Origin: Neoceratodus forsteri | Lineage: Eukaryota > Chordata > Ceratodontiformes > Ceratodontidae | Length of the DNA stretch: 64,000 nucleotides | NCBI GenBank assembly: GCA_016271365.2 | Contig: CM057454.1 | Span: 699,499,501 to 699,563,500 of the forward strand | Reading direction: 5' to 3' | In this document: one piece after another, positions 1 to 10,696 of the stretch | Position numbering within the stretch: position 1 is the first letter of the stretch | How the letters are laid out: every line of letters begins with the position of its first letter | Notes under the pieces: model-generated | What the model saw: the letters and a program-made list of their open reading frames with translations, nothing else | The model's database searches: none | Told to the model about the DNA's origin: nothing | Position numbers and translations under genes: made by a program

Positions 1-680
1 TTCCTTCTGTTTTCCCTCACCGAAGGACTAGGTCCTGAAACAGCCTCACCAAAGCCCCATTCCAATGCAGATTTCTATTAGCCTTGGCTTTCATCAGGAC
101 ATAGGATTTTCCTTGTAGTTTAGAAATCGATTATGATTACTCTAGGCCTCGCCGCTGGGGTTCTCTAGTGCCGATGGGCCCTTTCAAGATTGTAAAATTC
201 ACTAAACGGAGTAGGCCCAAATAACTTAAGCAGAAGATCCTGCATGAAGGCAACACAGTCAGAGCCTTCCGCTCTCTCAGGTAGTCCAGCCATTATTAGT
301 TATTCCTCCGACTTCTTGCCTCTTGGTCCTCCTAGAGCGATCCTCTAGCTTTCTCCTTGCCGTTTAATATTAATAATATCATGATCCAAGGTAGAAGATT
401 TCCTTTCCTGTGACCCGACTCTGGCTTCCAAATCCCCCACTCGCTGAGTGAGCGCATGCAGTGCAGGCTTTAAAATAGTAAAATCAGCTACAAGCTCCCT
501 CAGGAGCTGCTTAATCTCCAGGATGTCTTCTGAGGTTGACTGGCCCTCCAGGATCTCCCCCCTCAAGGCCTCCACATCATCTGGGACTGGGGAATGGGGC
601 TTAGAGCGCTTGGCAGCTGGGGATCTTGCTGCCAGAGGCTCGGGGCTACTCAGCTGCGTCTCGGCCATTTTGGCTGCCAA
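1..680 (-). pseudogene. L1-like ORF1 protein (coiled coil + RRM region), broken
   Basis: ORF1p of L1 elements is a trimeric RNA-binding chaperone. The frame opens with an ATG at 680 (MAAKMAETQ) and runs 111 residues to 345. A Ser/Pro/Lys-rich head is followed by a heptad-like stretch (EILEGQ...LLRELVADF...LTQRVGDLEARV) typical of the L1 coiled coil. Downstream, in shifted frames with several stops, 1-345 still shows the RRM-type landmarks: an LEDRSRR block, then an ERAHR-like block (about 160-185), then RVIIIDF-like residues. These landmarks are known from L1/Tx1 ORF1. At least two frameshifts make it non-functional. Family assignment is by motif recognition only. Confidence 0.6.
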
Positions 681-890
681 GATACCGTAATGAAATGTGG
701 TAATCCTCCGACGTCCGATCGGCCCCCAAAACAGATCTCCAGCAGCACCAACTCGTCGGACAGGTAAGTGAGCCTCCTAGACAGCAGCTATGGCCCAAAC
801 AACAGGAGAACTAAAACAAATTCGGTCACGGGACTCGGGAGCCTCAGGAAAGATGTCCGCTTCTCGCTAGCTCATCACGTGACCCCAAAT
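1..890 (-). mobile_element. L1-like LINE, 5' end (5'UTR + ORF1), runs off the window
   Basis: The reverse strand carries a GC-richer leader (about 690-890) followed by an ORF1-like frame starting at 680 and continuing off the left edge. This order, leader then coiled-coil ORF1, is that of the L1/Tx1 group. The right boundary is estimated from where the leader stops, near 890. The rest of the element, including ORF2, lies outside the window. Another L1-like copy, ORF2 only, lies at 56.97-59.60 kb on the same strand; whether the two are one family cannot be judged because they do not overlap. Confidence 0.6.
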
Positions 891-950
891 TTACTTTTCT
901 ATATGCTTCTTGTACTGTGCACTATGAATATTTTGTTTTCTTGGTCCTAA

Positions 951-1570
951 TCTTATACAGATAAGAAACTGGAGGCTAGAGGCTGCAAACTCCTTTGCTG
1001 TCCTGGAGGTGTGGGCAAGCCCCACAAGGGCACCAGAGGTTGAGACTAGGGAGGATGAGTGAGTCCTCCAGAAGGGACACCCAGGGGCAGGAGGTAGAGG
1101 ACCCCAGAGGAAGCTACTTCTGGCGGGGGACTCAATAGTCCAAGAAATGGTTCTAGAAACAGGTAGTGGGGAGGAGAGGGATGTCAAGTGCCTTCCAATA
1201 GGCATAGCTTGAAGGGAGGGGAGATGAATCCTCAGGATCGTTACAGCGGTAGCAAGGAGGGAGGAAATGGAGGTCATGGTCCATCTGGGGACAAATGACC
1301 TAGCAAGGTAGGAGGTGAGCATAAAGCAGATGCAGTAGGACTTCAGGGGGTTTAGTAGGCACCTTGGAGATGTAGCAGGCTCTGTAACATTTTTGAAGGT
1401 GCTGCCAGGCCATGGCAGGGGGTTGGCCTGAAATATCTGAATCAGCAAGTTCAATACTAGGTTGAGGAACTGGTGCAGAGATAATGGTTTTGGCTTCACT
1501 GGGGACTGGAGACCTACCTGGAAGGATGGGGGCCTGTACAGGGGGATGGCCTTCATCCATCTAGGGAGGG
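951..1570 (+). pseudogene. CR1 ORF1 remnant, SGNH/GDSL esterase type
   Basis: Several vertebrate CR1 elements encode an ORF1 with an SGNH-hydrolase (esterase) domain. The signature blocks occur here in order on the + strand: the nucleophile block GDSIVQEM at about 1127, a VHLGTNDLA block at about 1280-1305, an NTRLRNWCRDNGF block at about 1456-1490, and the Asp/His block GDGLHPSR at about 1547-1570. The catalytic Ser, Asp and His positions are therefore all still visible. Frameshifts and stops separate the blocks, so it is a pseudogene. The same esterase end is seen antisense at 26.05-26.33 kb, at the head of another CR1 copy, which supports the call. Confidence 0.7.
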
Positions 1571-2068
1571 GACTGTGGTCCTCAATGAGAAGTTTGGATG
1601 CTTCCTTGCCAAGTGTTTAAACTTGCTGGGGGGGGGTCAGGAGCAGGGAGACATAGACAGCCCACCCCCACCAGTCAGGGTAGCTAGTGGGGGGGAGAAC
1701 AGGAGCAAATGTCATGGACAGATATTCCTAAGCTCATTTCAAAGGGTAAGGAAGAGGATTGGAGGCAAAAAAAGAAAGGAACCAGGTTTGGAAAGGGGGA
1801 ACAGGAAGACAAGTGTAGACATGCAAGAGGGACTGGCTGGGAAACATGGACAGACATTCCTGGGCATGTTACAAGAGATAAGGCAGAGGTAAAGAAGCAG
1901 CAGGAGAAAAAGAGTCAGTAGAGCTGCAGGTGTGGAATTTGGGCCAGATTGGTTCCATTGTAGGATGGTGGTCCCTTGTGAATCACCACAACAATCAAGT
2001 TGCCAAACCCAAGTGATAGGAAAGAGAACAAAGCCAGAGATCAAGTAGGGTCTGTGGTTTCTGGGTCT
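1571..2068. other. Unassigned, probably degraded CR1 interior
   Basis: This G-rich stretch continues rightward from the esterase remnant without an obvious junction. It contains a repeated phrase: a CATGGACAGA(T/C)ATTCCT block at about 1714 and again at about 1848, inside similar surroundings, suggesting a local duplication of about 135 bp. No protein family is recognised in any frame. Confidence 0.3.
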
Positions 2069-2113
2069 ATGTGATAACGGTGAATGCCTAAAGGCAATCT
2101 CCGTTATCACACA
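2069..2113. repeat. Perfect short hairpin
   Basis: The 11-base arm TGTGATAACGG (2070-2080) is mirrored by CCGTTATCACA (2101-2111). A second short pairing, ATGCCT with AGGCA, sits inside. The arms are intact although the surrounding sequence is degraded. It has no T-tract typical of a pol III or rho-independent terminator and is unlikely to be functional as such in a eukaryote. Confidence 0.6.
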
Positions 2114-2154
2114 GTCAGAGTGCTGAAAAGCACACAGGACATTGGTGCCAGGAG

Positions 2155-2300
2155 ATTTTTGTAATGCTTTCTGTGAGGGGGACGCACCCCCCCAACACAC
2201 ACACACACTCATGAGGGGCTTCACCCCCCACACCCCCCTACTTAAGGATTCTCAACTCCAGGGGGGTGCATGTCAAAGGGGGTGAAAGCATTACAAAAAA
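2155..2300. mobile_element. Small foldback/MITE, about 146 bp
   Basis: Terminal inverted repeats TTTTTGTAATGCTTTC (from 2156) and GAAAGCATTACAAAAAA (ending 2300) enclose C-rich and G-rich stretches that also pair: GGGGG-rich near 2180 with CCCCCC-rich near 2190-2240, and the GGGGGGTG at about 2261. It contains a short (AC)n tract at 2197-2210. No coding capacity. No target-site duplication is clear. Superfamily unknown. Confidence 0.5.
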
Positions 2301-2639
2301 TAAAGATTCCAGCTGGATGCAATAAAATCACACCAGCACCTGGACCCAAACCCAGTACCTCACCCACCCCAGCCACCAGCTAACCCCCGATGACACAATG
2401 CAGCTCAGCCATTCACCACAGCAACACCCCCTACAGCCCCCTCCGCCCCCTCTAAGCCCACATTCACCATGCTCGCTCCCCACCCGAGTGCACATACACA
2501 TAGCAACATCTTGTCATCCAGTTTGCCCCACCCCTCATCCAGTCTCCTTACCCTCCAATCGCCATGAGGGATTGCACTGGGAAGGTATCACCATTGAGGA
2601 CTGCGCCCATCCTCACGTGCCCACCTCACGAGTTACCAT

Positions 2640-2716
2640 GGTTTGTGTGGCAGGTACAGAAAATGGGCAGACAGGGTGGGCTTAGTGATCCTTATCTGCC
2701 CTAAATTTCTATGTTT
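2640..2716 (+). mobile_element. CR1 3' end
   Basis: The phrase running from GGGTGGGCTTAGTGATCC to CTATGTTT matches the 3' terminus shared by the CR1 copies ending at 7436, 10315 and (antisense) 62855 and 19036. It could be the tail of the CR1 whose esterase ORF1 lies at 951-1570, after internal deletion. Confidence 0.55.
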
Positions 2717-4664
2717 AAAGTGTGTCTCTTGTGATAAGCAAAACGCAACAATCCAGATAAAAAAGTGAGATACAATCATATGGTTAAGTCTGCTTGTGTG
2801 ATTATAATTGAAAGCAAACAATGCATAAAAACCTGATTAAACAGTACTATCCAATAGTCTCCTTTGTAAAGCAAAGCAAAATAATAAAGAACTTATTCTC
2901 AGAATGCTTCTTTACTCACAACATTGGGGCTCTGTTTTAAGGGTCTTAAGGGAGTCTCTTTTGTGTAATCCTCAGGATGGATGGATTGTTTACAGCCTAA
3001 TCTCCCTTCCACAAGGAAAGTGTGAGGCAGGAATGCAGCAGTTGGTGTTCACCTTCTTCAAATATTTTCTATGGCAAGTACAGTGTCACATATTTCGTAT
3101 ACTAACCAGGAGGTGGCACCTGAAATCATGGTTGGACAATTTTAAGTTTTAATTAGGTTGCTATATTAGGAGGAATTGTTAATAATGGAGACTGAAACTT
3201 TCCATAACTAATGGGAAAAACCTTTTGATACCCGCATAATGATGTCACCAGAAATACTGTGTAGCTGAAATTGTGTAAAAGAAGTGCATATAATAAGGGG
3301 GTGAGTCTTAGGCGTAGGGAATAATGACATGCTATATTTATGAATATTGTATTAAAATTTGCTAACTGATTATAAAATAAAAAGTTCTTTGACTTTTGCA
3401 TTAAGTTCCATGGGATCTTTAACTTCCACCTGAACAACAAGAAAAGATGAACAGAAGGGACCTTGGTTTAACATTTCATATAAAGGCTAGCACCTCAACA
3501 TCAGTATAGTACATCCCTTACCCAGGTACTACACTACAGTATCAATACTGGGTATTAGCCCATTTTCCTGGTGTGGGGCACCAGCCTATGTTCTTCAGGC
3601 TCCAGAAGCAAGGATGCAACCTGTTGAGTCAATAACACTAAGTATCTAACATGTTCACAGACACAAAGAATTGGATATCAATGGGGATGGGATGGCCCCT
3701 CAAGGCCCACCCCTTTCATTAATCCACAGCCAGTGTTCATTATCTCTGCAAAGGTGAGAGTAATGACTATTAACCATTCATTCCAGAGTGAGAAACAAAT
3801 TCAGCTTACAAAAGAGCAGTTTTAATGTTCCTCTACTAAGAGTGTTGATCACAGCCATGAAAGAAAATGGAGGAGTAGAAGCACCAAGGTTTGGCATTAG
3901 GTTTCAGAGCTATGATTTGAATCTGCCTCAAATTAGTAAGTGTCTAAAATGTGTATTTTCTTGATTTTTATTATGAATGTGATGCCTATGAAAGAGATCA
4001 GATTGACAGCACCAAGGCATCATTGAGTATAAATGACCCCCTCAACCACTAGAGGTGGTATCTCCCACAAAAGATTAAATGCTGGCACCAGCCTCTGGGC
4101 TGCTTGAGGTATCTGACTGGATGGCAGCTGGTGGTGGCTACAAGCTGGTGGGTGATGGCTACTTACTGTAAGCTTCTTGTACATGGATCTTCAGTCCTCC
4201 CTCACCCTGCCAGCCCCTGAGCAACCTAAGTTGTTACCCAACCTCAGGTCACCAGTGTGGTAGGAGAAAGGTGCCCAGTGCCTCAGCTCTCCATGCCACT
4301 GGGCTAGCATGCTAGGAGCACCTTGAGGATCGTCAACCTTAGGCTCATTTGAGAGATGGACCACAAGTAATCCAGAATGCTAGCCACAGGGCAAGAGAGG
4401 GGGTTGAGCTCCCTGGCCTGGCACCAAATGAAAAAAGATCTTCCTTTTGAAGGCATAGCAGTGACAAGTTGACTCCTTTTGAGAGGCCTCTACAGCATGG
4501 AGGACCTTGTCAGAGAGACCCAATAGCTGGAACTCTTGCCACTCATGAACCTGTACAAATTGCAAAAATGGCAGACTGCAGGTAATTGCAAAAGATGCAA
4601 ATCATGTGATATAGTCCTTTCATCACCATTGTGTTCCTTTGTTGTCAATAACAAGAATAACTAG
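2717..4664. other. No gene recognised
   Basis: Both strands were read for LINE, DNA-transposon and host-gene motifs. Only short frames without recognisable domains are present. The stretch is moderately AT-rich and has no strong internal repeat. It may hold old, unrecognisable repeats. Confidence 0.5.
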
Positions 4665-4896
4665 TGATATGTGGGGTGTATGTTCCATTTAACTAAATTA
4701 GCTCTGTTTTAATGTGGCTCTGTAATTTGCAAGCCATAGTAAATCGTAGCACTCACTATCAGAACAAAAGGAGTTACAAACGCTTACATCTTCTGTAATT
4801 GCAAATCCCAGAATCTTCTGCAGCTGGCCTTAGAACAGTATGCAGCAGTGAGAGGTTCCATAGCCTGCATTGTATGTTAGAGTTTATATAAGTTCA
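4665..4896 (+). repeat. Direct repeat, copy 1 of 2
   Basis: This block, from the GTGTATGTTCC phrase to the TTATATAAGTTC phrase, recurs at 5262-5491 with high identity and small indels. The landmarks AATGTGGCTCTGTAATTTGC, TAGTAAATCG, AATCCCAGAATC and CAGCCTGCATTGTATGTTAG-like phrases appear in the same order. The spacing is about 597 bp. Confidence 0.75.
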
Positions 4897-5261
4897 TGGA
4901 GGAGGTCCAGCCCTGCCAATCTCAGTATGAAGAAAATGTAGTTTAAATAGGAGAAGCCCAGTACCAATCAAGACAACCTGGAGGTGGATCCAGAATTAAA
5001 GGAGTGTGCACTAATGGTGAGTTAGGCGCTCCTCACAGGAGTGTGTGGGTGGGTGAAAGTTACACTGCAGTTCGTACAAGAAAACAAGGCCACCAATGAT
5101 GCTTAGTAAAATAAAATGTATAAAAATTGCAGGCAAGGGTGTTACCTGGGTATGTGTTCTGCAATAGGTACATCAGGGCTTCTGCCTAGGGAAAGTGCAC
5201 GATCCTGTATGAGAAGAGTTGCCTATCTATTCCTCCTCTATTGCTTGCACTGTACTGTATG

Positions 5262-5491
5262 ATAGTTGGTGTGTATGTTCCCTTCAACTGAATTAGCTGT
5301 TTTAATGTGGCTCTGTAATTTGCAAGGTGTAGTAAATCGTAACAATCACCATCAGAACAAAAGGGGTTATTAATACTTTTTACATCTTCTGTTACTATAA
5401 ATCCCAGAATCTCCTGCATCTGGCCTTAGAACAGTACGCAGCAGCGAGCAATTCAGTAGCCTGCATTGTATGTTAGAATTTATATACGTTC
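5262..5491 (+). repeat. Direct repeat, copy 2 of 2
   Basis: Second copy of the block at 4665-4896. Between the copies lies about 365 bp of different sequence. The arrangement could be a tandem duplication with an included spacer, or two insertions of one short repeat family. No ends typical of a transposon are visible. Confidence 0.75.
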
Positions 5492-5727
5492 TGATATTCT
5501 GTTTGCTGGTCCTGTCATCCTCCCTGGGCCATGTACATTCACACAGGGCTGATCTAACTGGAGATTAAACAAAAGCTCTATCATGCACTATGGGCTATTG
5601 AATCTCCCACTGCTGCCTACTGTTCTGATGTAGTTGATAATGCAACCCTCCCCCCCTCACGCACACATATATCACAAAGCCATTCATAACAGTTGTTTTA
5701 TGATCAGTATACTTGTTGGAGTTACTT

Positions 5728-6218
5728 CAAAGAAACAGGACTTGATGTCCTGCAGGGATCGGTACTGGGACCGATCCAATTTAACTTATGTATAGCAGAC
5801 ATACAGAATGGACAAACAGGGAAGATTTGCCTGATCACACATGATACAAAACTCTGCAACAGAGTGGACACAAGGAAAGGAGCAGACAACATGGAAGTTG
5901 ACCTTAGAAGGCTAGAGGATTGGTCCAGGGACTGGCAGTTACAATTTAATGCCAAAAAGTGTAAGGTAATGCACTTGGGAAAGAAGAACCTTGGAAAAAG
6001 TACACACTGGGAAGACATCAACTTGAGGACACATAAATGGAGTGAGATCTCAACATAATTATCACTGACAAATTAAAGGTAGGAAAACAATGTGACAAAG
6101 CATCATAGAAAGCTGGTGGCATCCTCGGATGTATAAGTAGAGGTATTTCTAGTAGAAAGATGGAGGTTATCTTACCCATCTACAGGATCTTGGTGAGGCC
6201 ACACTTGGAGTACTGCAT
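5728..6218 (+). pseudogene. CR1 reverse transcriptase fragment (copy A)
   Basis: CR1-group RT palm motifs are read on +: LQGSVLGPIQFNL (motif B region, about 5747), a degraded catalytic box ITHDTKLCN where the family has FADDTKL (about 5832), then DLRRLEDWSRDWQLQFNAKKCKVMHLG (about 5900-5990, thumb region). From 6060 the frame is broken but continues to a GILGCISRGI-like phrase and ends at LEYC (6215). The catalytic Asp pair is lost. An L2-like LINE begins immediately after, about 6225. Confidence 0.8.
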
Positions 6219-6228
6219 TCTATTGATC

Positions 6229-6506
6229 CCAGTCTCCTCCGTATCTCCACCCTTGCAATATCCCTACTCATCACCCATATCTTAAATCGATCATTTTATC
6301 AATGCACATTCCCACAAGCCTGGAAGATAGCCCAAGTTATACTCCTACACAAAGGAGGTGGCTCCCTCACCCCAGGAAACTACTGTCTAATATCATTACT
6401 CCTTTCCCTGGCCAAAATTCAAGAATCACTTGTCCTTACATGACTCACTGAGTTTCTAAACATAAAGGACTTCCTCTCTACCTTTCAATCTGATTTCAGG
6501 GCAAAC
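6229..6506 (+). pseudogene. L2-like RT, N-terminal part
   Basis: Reads (with one TGA/TAG-type stop at about 6441) ISTLAISLLITHI...AWKIAQVILLHKGGG...GNYCLISLLLSLAKIQE...LTEFLNIKDFLSTFQSDFR. These are the RT fingers motifs known in L2/jockey-type LINEs: a V-P-L-x-K-G equivalent, the N-Y-R-P-I-S box and the Q-x-G-F-R box. The Arg of NYRPIS is Cys here and the Gly of QSGFR is Asp. It is interrupted after FRAN by CR1 copy B. Confidence 0.8.
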
Positions 6507-6507
6507 C

Positions 6508-7436
6508 TGACACAATATGACACAAAGATCTGCAACAGAGTTGATGCACAAGGTGGGATGGAAAGGATGAGAAGGGACTTGGCAAGGTTAGAGGAATGGT
6601 CAAATGTATGGCAGCTTAGATTCAATGCTAAGAAGTGCAAGGTAATGCACCTGGGAAACAAAAACCCAGGGGAAGAGTACACAACGTGGGGTGAGATACT
6701 AACAACAACAAAAATGGAAAGGGACCTGGGGTAGTCATATCAGATGACTTAAAGGTGGGCAAGCAATGTGAGAGGGCAGTAAGGAGGGCTGGGGGGATAC
6801 TGGGATGCATAGGGAGAGGCATCACCAGTAGAAAACAGGAAGTTGTTATCCCTCTGTACAGACAGCTGGTGAGACCCCATCTGGTGTACTGTGTGCAGTT
6901 CTGGAGACCCAGTTTCTGCAAGGACATAGACAGGATGGAAGCTGTCCAGATGAGGGCAACTAAAATGGTGCAGGGTCTGCACTGGAAGACATATGAAGAG
7001 AGACTAAAGGAGCTTAATATGTATAGCCTCGAGGAAAGGAGGGAGAGGGGGACATGATAGAAACTTTCAAGTACCTCAAGGAAATCAACAAAGTCCAAGA
7101 GGGTAGCATCTTTCAAAGAAAGAGGTGTGCAAGAACAAGGGGGTACAATTTGAAGATAATGGGGGGGTGGCTCAGATGTAATGTAAGGAAGTATGTTTTC
7201 ACAGGGAGGGTTGTGGATGCATGGAACGGCTTTCCGGAGGAGGTTATGGAGCCCAAAACAGTGGTTGAATTCAAGCATGCATGGGACAGTCATAAGGCAA
7301 TTCTAGAGGGTGGGGGTAGGAAGAAGTAGGCTGCTGGTTAACTAGGATCTGCAGCTTATCCATTAGGCAGGGAAATGGTTAAACTGGGTGGGCCAAGCAG
7401 TCCTTATCTGCTGTCAAAGTCTGTGTTTCTATGTTT
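6508..7436 (+). mobile_element. CR1 insertion (copy B), 5'-truncated, TSD AAACC
   Basis: A 929-bp 3' portion of a CR1. AAACC at 6503-6507 is repeated at 7437-7441. Coding remnants: DTKICNRVD (6515), WQLRFNAKKCKVMHLG (6610-6655), then the thumb/C-terminal CR1 region in frames at 6755-7057 and 7054-7326 (QLVRPHLVYCVQFWRP, DRMEAVQMRATKMVQGLH, ERLKELNMYSLEERRERG, then ETFKYLKEINKVQEGSIF and the WNGFPEEVMEPKTV end). One frameshift separates the last two. It ends with the CR1 tail CTTATCTGCTGTCAAAG...TTTCTATGTTT. Confidence 0.9.
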
Positions 7437-7441
7437 AAACC

Positions 7442-8679
7442 ACTCTACCACCACCTTCCTACTTCATGTCACTAACTCCATTCTCTCCATCATGGACCAA
7501 GGCCATTTAACTGCAGCCATTTTCATCAGCTTTGCTAAGGCCTTTGACTCTGTCTCCCACCCGCTCCTTCTAAACAAACTTTCCTCCATTGGCCTCTCCC
7601 CAAAACCTGTAAACTGGTTTAACTCATATCTCTCTGGTAGAACTCAAGTCCACACTGGTGGAGCCCTCTCCCCACCCACTTTCCAATCCTTGCAGGAGTT
7701 CTCCAAGGCTCCATCTTGGTCCCTATTTTATTTTCAGTCTTTCTACAGGATCTACCATTAGTATGCTCAGCAGCAAATGTACAGATGTATGCCAATGATA
7801 CTGTTCTATTGATTTCCAGACCCTCTTCTGCTGTAGTTAAATCCCAGCTCCAAGCTGATTTTCACTCAGTCCCTCATTGGTTTGACAAAAACCTTCTAAA
7901 GGTAAATGTAAAAAAAAAAAATTGTCAATGACTTTTGGGACTCCCCAAAAACTAGCTACCCTCCTCTCCCCCCCCTAACTTTCACCACACTGGCTGGCTC
8001 CTTACTGGACATAGTCTCTCATTATAAATATCTAGGGGTTTGGCTTGAGTCTTGTCTAGACTACACAAAACATATTGAGCATATCCAGGATAAACTTTGC
8101 CCAAAACTGAGTATGTTGCATAGAAACAAAGAAGCCGTCTTCCTATCTACTCAGCATCAGCTCCTGACCAAAATGATTATGCCCTCATTTGATTATGTCA
8201 ATGTAGTATATGGCACCACCTCAGCCTCCCTTTTAACCAGGTTAGACTCCCTTTACAATGCATTTTATCATTTTGCCCTAAATGCCACCCCCTGCCATAC
8301 ACATCACTGCTCCCTCTATTCATCCCTTTCCCTCAACCCTCTCCACCACCAATGCCTACTACATTCCTCACTTTTCATCTCTAAGTACTGGCTTCAATCT
8401 TTACCCTCTTACCTCTCCTATCTTTTGTCTCCTTTCTCAGAGGCCACCTACCCTCTTCGATCACGAGACACCTGCTCCTTCTCCCTACCATGGCCCTCCT
8501 TCTGTGCTGGCACAGTAGCATTCACTTACAGACTGCCCTTACACTGGAACACCCTCCCTTTCCATGTCATATCATCCCTTTCTGCTCTGCTCCTAAAACT
8601 TGCCTTGTCTCATGAATTTGACCTATCCGATGCCTGCCATTGTAACTGCCAATTTACTAACTCCTTCCCCCTCAATTAA
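7442..8679 (+). pseudogene. L2-like RT core and C-terminal domain
   Basis: Continuation of the RT frame after the CR1 insertion: HSTTTFLLHVTNSI, AAIFISFAKAFDSVSH (motif A, with D of AFDSV kept, about 7520-7560), a GSILVPILFSVFLQDLPL-like block across a frameshift near 7710, the catalytic box YANDTVLL (about 7784; family YADDTVL, one Asp replaced by Asn), then a C-terminal region at 8113-8679 with LLTKMIMPSFDYVNVVYG and LPLHWNTLPFHV. Several frameshifts; not functional. Confidence 0.8.
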
Positions 8680-9157
8680 GTTTTCTCCCTGCCAAACCCT
8701 AACTTTTCACAGTCCATTTGACTCCTTGTATGATCACAGCTCAAATCATTCTGTCCTACTTCCTCAGCTCCCTCTTCTTGCCTATTTTTATTCTCCATCT
8801 CTCCTTCCTAACCCTCGTTCCCCCTGTCAGTAAACCCACACCCAACTGTATTATCACAGCTCTCTCACCTGCCCTCCTATGACGTCTCTTTTGCCTGCCC
8901 TTCCACTGTTCCTCCTTTACTTCCCACCTCTTTTCCTCCTCGCAACTCCCATCTACCATCACCCCAGTGAGCAATCTCATGCTCAACTGCTAAGGTGCTT
9001 CCCGGCCCCATTCATTTTGCAGTACTTTCTCCCATTTCTCCTCAAACTCAGACTCCACCCTTCCACTTGCTCTTTCTCTCTTTCTCTCTTCACATCTCTT
9101 AAGCACTACAGTTACCACCCTGTATTGTTTACTCTGAACTATTATTATACAATGATA
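8680..9157 (+). other. L2-like 3' untranslated region
   Basis: C/T-rich sequence between the stop of the L2-like frame and the TA where the long-TIR element is inserted. No coding region. It ends with ATTATTATACAATG, a 12-base part of which (TATTATACAATG) recurs at about 10764 beyond the inserted element. Confidence 0.5.
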
Positions 9158-10696
9158 ATATGAACAGTCATGGCACTCACCATCCTTAGTTCTTGTACAA
9201 ACAGTCTCCAATCAGGAATTCTTTCCAAAATTCATGTAATGTTTATTTCCAAAGTGCATGTTGCATAGTGCAATCGAACATACAGCCACCATAGTGAGGA
9301 GCAGCAGAAAATCACCTGACATTTCACCAAATCCTGGCTTTCTCTGTAGACAAGGGTCTTTAATAGCAGCCCTAATCAACATGTGATTCAATCCATTCAT
9401 TTACAATAATTTTTAAACAACTTTAAAAAGTGATATGAAGTGCTAGCTAAGTGACACACCCTAATAAAAACACCAATAATGACATATACATTTCAACATT
9501 GTATCATACATCAGAGGTTATTGCACTAATCCCAACTTATATTGTATTTATTTCATATTTCTTCATGCATCTGCCTAATGTACTTGACAGCATACCCTAA
9601 TGTTCTAATTTGTTTCCTTAGTGTGGGTGTCCATTCTTCTAATACAGATATTGCACCATCAAAAAATACATATGACTGGACCTTGTGTTCTATTCTTAGT
9701 AAAACAGGTGTAGGAACAAGACAAGAGCCAAAAGTGGGGGGTTGGGGGAAAGGGGTTTTGTTTCTCCAACACAAACGTTGCACTGTTAAATGATACATAC
9801 ATCTGGACCTAACAGCATGTCCTATTCTAAGATAAAAAGATGCAATGATGTGAAGGGGGGGCATGATACTTGGCCACTTTAGTTTATCCTATCAAAGGCA
9901 CCCATTGAGGAGAGGAGGGAGAGGGGGGGACATGATAGAAACTTTCAAGTACCTCAGAGGAATCAACAAAGTCCAAGAGGGTAGCATCTTTCAGAAAAAG
10001 AGATGTGCAAGAACAGAGGGGCACAGTTTGAAGATGGGGGCGGGGGGAGAAGGCTCTGAGGTAATGTGAGGAAGTATTTTTTCATGGAGAGGGTTGTGGA
10101 TACATGGAATAGCCTTCCTGAGGAGGTGGTGGAGTCAAAAACAGTGGGCAAATTCAAGAATGCATAGGATAGACATAAGGCAATTCTAGCGTGGGTAGGA
10201 GGAAGCAGGCTGTTGGTTGACTAGTATCTGCAACTCATCCATAGTTAGGGAAATGGGAATACTAAGTGGGCCAAGCTGTCCTTATCTGTCATCAAATTCA
10301 ATGTTTCTATGTTTCATGAGGGTCCAAAGGCACACTTCTGGAGTATGACAGAAACAGCTAGCATCATGAAAGTAAAAAACAGAAAAAACAAGCCTTTAGA
10401 GGTGAAATGGATACAAGAGTCTGGATATCGAAACAAGGTGTCTGTTCTGTGCATGTGTGCTATTGGGTAAGGTTTCTTACTCTTGAACATTCTTCCTGAG
10501 AATTTGAGAAAGCCAGGATTTGGTGGAACATCAGATGATTTTCTGCTGCTCCCCACTATGGTGGCTGTATGTTCGATTGCACTATGCACCATGCACTATA
10601 GAAATAAATGTTACATGAATTTTGGAAGGAATTCCTGATTGGAGATTGTTTGTTCATACAAGAACTAAGGAGGATGAGTGACGTAACTGTTCATAT
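9158..10696. mobile_element. Long-TIR DNA element with TA duplication
   Basis: Inverted repeats of about 190 bp: left 9158-9345 and right about 10498-10696. They share phrases such as ATATGAACAGT at the tip, TCCTTAGTTCTTGTA, CTCCAATCAGGAATTC, CAAAATTCATGTAA, AATCGAACATACAGCCACC and AATCCTGGCTTTCTC, each found in reverse complement at the other end. TA flanks both tips (9156-9157 and 10697-10698), as in the Tc1/mariner and related TA-targeting groups. No transposase is visible. A CR1 fragment (9902-10315) sits inside. Confidence 0.8.
9902..10316 (+). mobile_element. CR1 3' fragment (copy C)
   Basis: Starts at a GGAGAGGAGGGAGAGG phrase and reads ETFKYLRGINKVQEGSIFQKKRCARTEG, then the conserved 3' end with CTTATCTGTCATCAAATTC and CTATGTTT. 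CAAAGGCAC occurs just before it (9893-9901) and 9 bases after its end (10325-10333), a possible but imperfectly placed target duplication. Confidence 0.85.

Noticed and set aside
2069..2113. Hairpin as a transcription terminator
   Set aside because: No T-tract and a eukaryotic context; kept only as a structural repeat.
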